NCBI GenBank assembly: GCA_028023455.1
Contig: JAQFVV010012402.1
Location: 14,938,483 to 15,002,482 of the forward strand
Direction of reading: 5' to 3'
DNA length: 64,000 nucleotides
Origin: Epiperipatus broadwayi
Lineage: Eukaryota; Onychophora; Udeonychophora; Euonychophora; Peripatidae
Shown: piece after piece, positions 22,441-64,000 of the stretch
Numbering within the stretch: position 1 is the first letter of the stretch
Layout of the letters: each line of letters opens with the position of its first letter
Notes under the pieces: generated by a model
The model's database searches: none
Told to the model about the DNA's origin: nothing
Seen by the model: the letters and a program-made list of their open reading frames with translations, nothing else
Position numbers and translations under genes: made by a program

Positions 22441-24317
22441 TGGCTTTAGTAATCATTTTCACAATGAATATAAATATTAATTCATTAAACCAATCTGTTG
22501 GATTTCTTAAACAAATAATAAAAACTATACAAAAAAAAATCTATATATTTTATGCACATAACTTTTTTCATATCAATAAAGCATTTTGGGTTTACCTTGC
22601 AATATTTATAAAAAAAAAAAATGCATAGAAATAAACTCAAATTAATCAAATTGAAATAATAGTTGCCTAATTATTTTTTATAACTCAGGAAGTCTTATAC
22701 TTAATTAAGTGAACCAATTTACAATTTCTTGTTTTAATCAAATTTTTACAAAAGTCAAATTTCCTATTCAAATGCATATTAACCATTAAACATACAGCAG
22801 AATATGAAAAAAAAAAAACAACAACAACAAACAAAACAAATAAAAATAAATACTCATAAAGGATTTTCATACAACACAAGACATACAAAAACTGAGAGTG
22901 TACTAATTTAGACATCTTTTTTTTTTTTTACATGTATACACCAAAACATATCTATATAAGTCCAGATTTATGTAAGTGAAGCTACAAAAGTAAAGATTGA
23001 TAGTGCAATATCTCTAAAATGTTTATAGAATATATATAGTAATACAAAATTAGTGCTAACAAATGAGATAAATTAAGCAATATGTATAATTTTTTAAAAA
23101 TATATTACAAAAACAATAACCAAATATTCCATAACAAAAGCAGCAAAAATTAATATAAATAACAATAATTATATTTAACTGCAATTTTGCAAAATTAATT
23201 ACCATAATCAGAAAGGTTAAAAACTATTACAATTAAGGATCATAAAACACTTTTTAAATAAAATAAAAAACATATAAGTATTAAAAAAGTCAATTACTTG
23301 ACAAATCTACCAAAAAAAGTAAAATTATAAAATTCTATAAATATTACAAAATTTCCATTACTAGCTTTATAAAAACTGGAGAGTTTCAAAATTAAAAAAA
23401 TATATATATTAAAAAGAAAATAACAAACAAAAATAAAAAAAATAAATACAATTTTTACAATATAAAATATGAATTGTGATCCTTTTATTCATATTATTAT
23501 ATATATAGACAGAGCTGCAGCAATAGGGTAGGTAACAACTTGATGGGGAAGTGACAATACTTCTGCATTATGTTGATGCTACTTTAAGTTATTTTTAATT
23601 TATTTTCACTAGTCAACATGTAAGATTCCATAATAATTGCAATTTGTGAATTAACCTGATGGTATGTATGTTTGATAATTATGGGAATAAGAGTTGTCCA
23701 ATATTTGGCTTGCGTAGGGCACCAAAAAAGAAAAAAGTTCAATTAATGTCTCAGTATATATTATACAAATTTTCTCGGCAAGTATACATATTTTTAGAAA
23801 GCACTTATTCAGAACAATGTTTGCAATACATATTTAAAATATAAAAGTGAAATTGATTGCATTTTTTAAAAATATATATCTATATATCACTTTAAAAAAA
23901 TATGGTTAAGCTATTACATAAATTAAAAAAATATATATTTATTATAGCTTTTTGTGAAACATTTCAAGTGAATTACTTTAGGTCTTTAGAGATATTCTAT
24001 ATATATAAAGCAGTAAAAAAACATATCTTTTTACATTTGAATAATGATTATGATTTATATTTTGTTTTACGCGTTAGTATAATTGTTTTATTTTAGTTCA
24101 TTCAGCAAACATTAAAATGTTCAATTAAAGTTTCTAGTGGAACCATTCAATACATATAAAACATAAACACATACATATATACATATTGATTTAAAATAAT
24201 GTAAAATTAAAAAAAAAAAAACTTTTTTAATATAACAAAATTATCCATATGTAATAAAAAAAAACAAAAAAACAATAAGGCCTCTAAATAATTGCTTCGT
24301 TTGTTTAAAATATATTT
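22441..24317. other. A+T-rich stretch including the presumed SAV1 3' UTR
   Basis: The right part (about 24080-24317) is likely the SAV1 3' untranslated region. An AATAAA hexamer on the minus strand lies at 24092-24087, about 226 nt after the stop codon, and could be the polyadenylation signal, though such hexamers are common in DNA this A+T-rich. The remaining sequence shows only simple repeats and chance frames. Confidence 0.35.
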
Positions 24318-63174
<38,857 letters not shown>

Positions 63175-64000
63175 CTAATAAAATAAAAAATCAATATCAA
63201 ATTTTTATTAAAAAATATTTTAAAATGTTATTTACAAATAAAACAAAAAATTATAAATTTAAAAATCAATAACAAAAATTAATAAAAATTAAATTGTTTT
63301 AGGAAATAGATAAACACACTAGAGAAGAAAAAAGATATCTATATAGAACTTAGTTACATATTAAAACTTATATTTTAAATTTCAAAAGAAAGAAGAAAAT
63401 AAATAAACTATCTAGAAAACTTTAATTACTGAAGTTAATAACGTATGTCTCATGAAGTTACATAAGAATTATCAATAAGGTGATCCATTTTATCCTTGAA
63501 CTTAATTTTAAAAGAAAAAAATGATAAAAAAAATTAAAGAAAAAATATATATATTTTTAAAAATATTATATGGAAAAAAAAAATGCAAAATTTAATTGAA
63601 ATATAAAAATATTACTTATTTTAGAGTGACTTAATATATTTCATTACCAATAATAATGATTAATGTAAACAATGTAAATAATTTTTTTTTATAACTTTTG
63701 CCATAATTTGAGTTTTTTTTTATGATAATGTTATGAAATTTAAAAAGACAATATGTAAATAATAAACAAATTATGAAAATAAATAATTATGATAAAATGA
63801 ATATTATATGTAAAACATTTATCTTTGTTTCTTCAGATATATTTTCTTGTGTTTGAGCTAATATCTCTCAGAGGATCACACACACTATTTTTTATTTTGC
63901 ATATTCATAGTTAATTTTCAGCAGCTTTGTTTTCTGGTGCAATATTGGTAATGTAGAAAATATAAGGAAGAATTTGAAGATACATTCACTGCTTATATAT
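63175..64000 (-). other. Upstream SAV1 intron, A+T-rich
   Basis: No exon seen up to the window edge. Simple A/T runs only. Confidence 0.6.

Overview
The window is eukaryotic, animal DNA: very A+T-rich by eye (roughly three quarters A+T), gene-poor, with long GT-AG introns and many decayed transposons. The one gene recognised with confidence is Salvador (SAV1/WW45 family), the WW- and SARAH-domain scaffold of the Hippo pathway. Six coding exons lie on the minus strand between 63174 and 24318, with matching splice phases throughout (1,1,1,2,1,0) and introns of 82 bp to about 20 kb. The 5' end of the gene lies beyond the right edge. The gene content fits a metazoan; the long introns and the mix of Penelope-like, APE-type LINE and hAT elements would suit a protostome such as a mollusc or chelicerate, but the sequence does not settle this.

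Layout. 1-24317 lies downstream of SAV1. It holds a candidate internal exon on + (815-972), a well-formed candidate first coding exon on - (6812-6956, ATG to a GTAAGT donor), a cluster of Penelope-like element (PLE) fragments with GIY-YIG sequence (3200-6235), copies of a compound repeat here called family A, two decayed copies of one APE-type LINE (9240-12065 and about 13990-16040) separated by a fresh 298-bp tandem duplication, two tRNA-derived SINE copies in opposite orientation (16570-16810), and a Ty3/gypsy integrase remnant (17490-17945). 24318-63174 is SAV1; its introns are a transposon graveyard. They hold a PLE with a 250-codon open frame (26547-27299), three long foldbacks (31824-32438, 37693-38405, 46191-47230), a G-tract TIR element (42787-43698), a LINE split by nested insertions (about 47860-48385 and 51640-52600), two inverted copies of a 1.25-kb TA-flanked TIR element (48652-49898 and 50309-51571), and an antisense hAT fragment with a BED finger (61458-62540). 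63175-64000 is SAV1 intron.

Most notable observations. (1) Family-A repeats share an architecture: an inverted left part plus a sense right part ending near one motif, always in the same orientation. One copy interrupts a PLE coding frame between AATCT direct repeats. The sense part carries a CTGATGA...GAAAC-type motif resembling a hammerhead core, so a PLE-mobilised, retrozyme-like element is a testable hypothesis. (2) Two PLE copies keep a similar GAAAG(C/T)GCT motif about 60 bp after the GIY-YIG stop codon. (3) Two unannotated candidate exons belong to proteins I do not recognise. Everything was read by eye; no database search was run.
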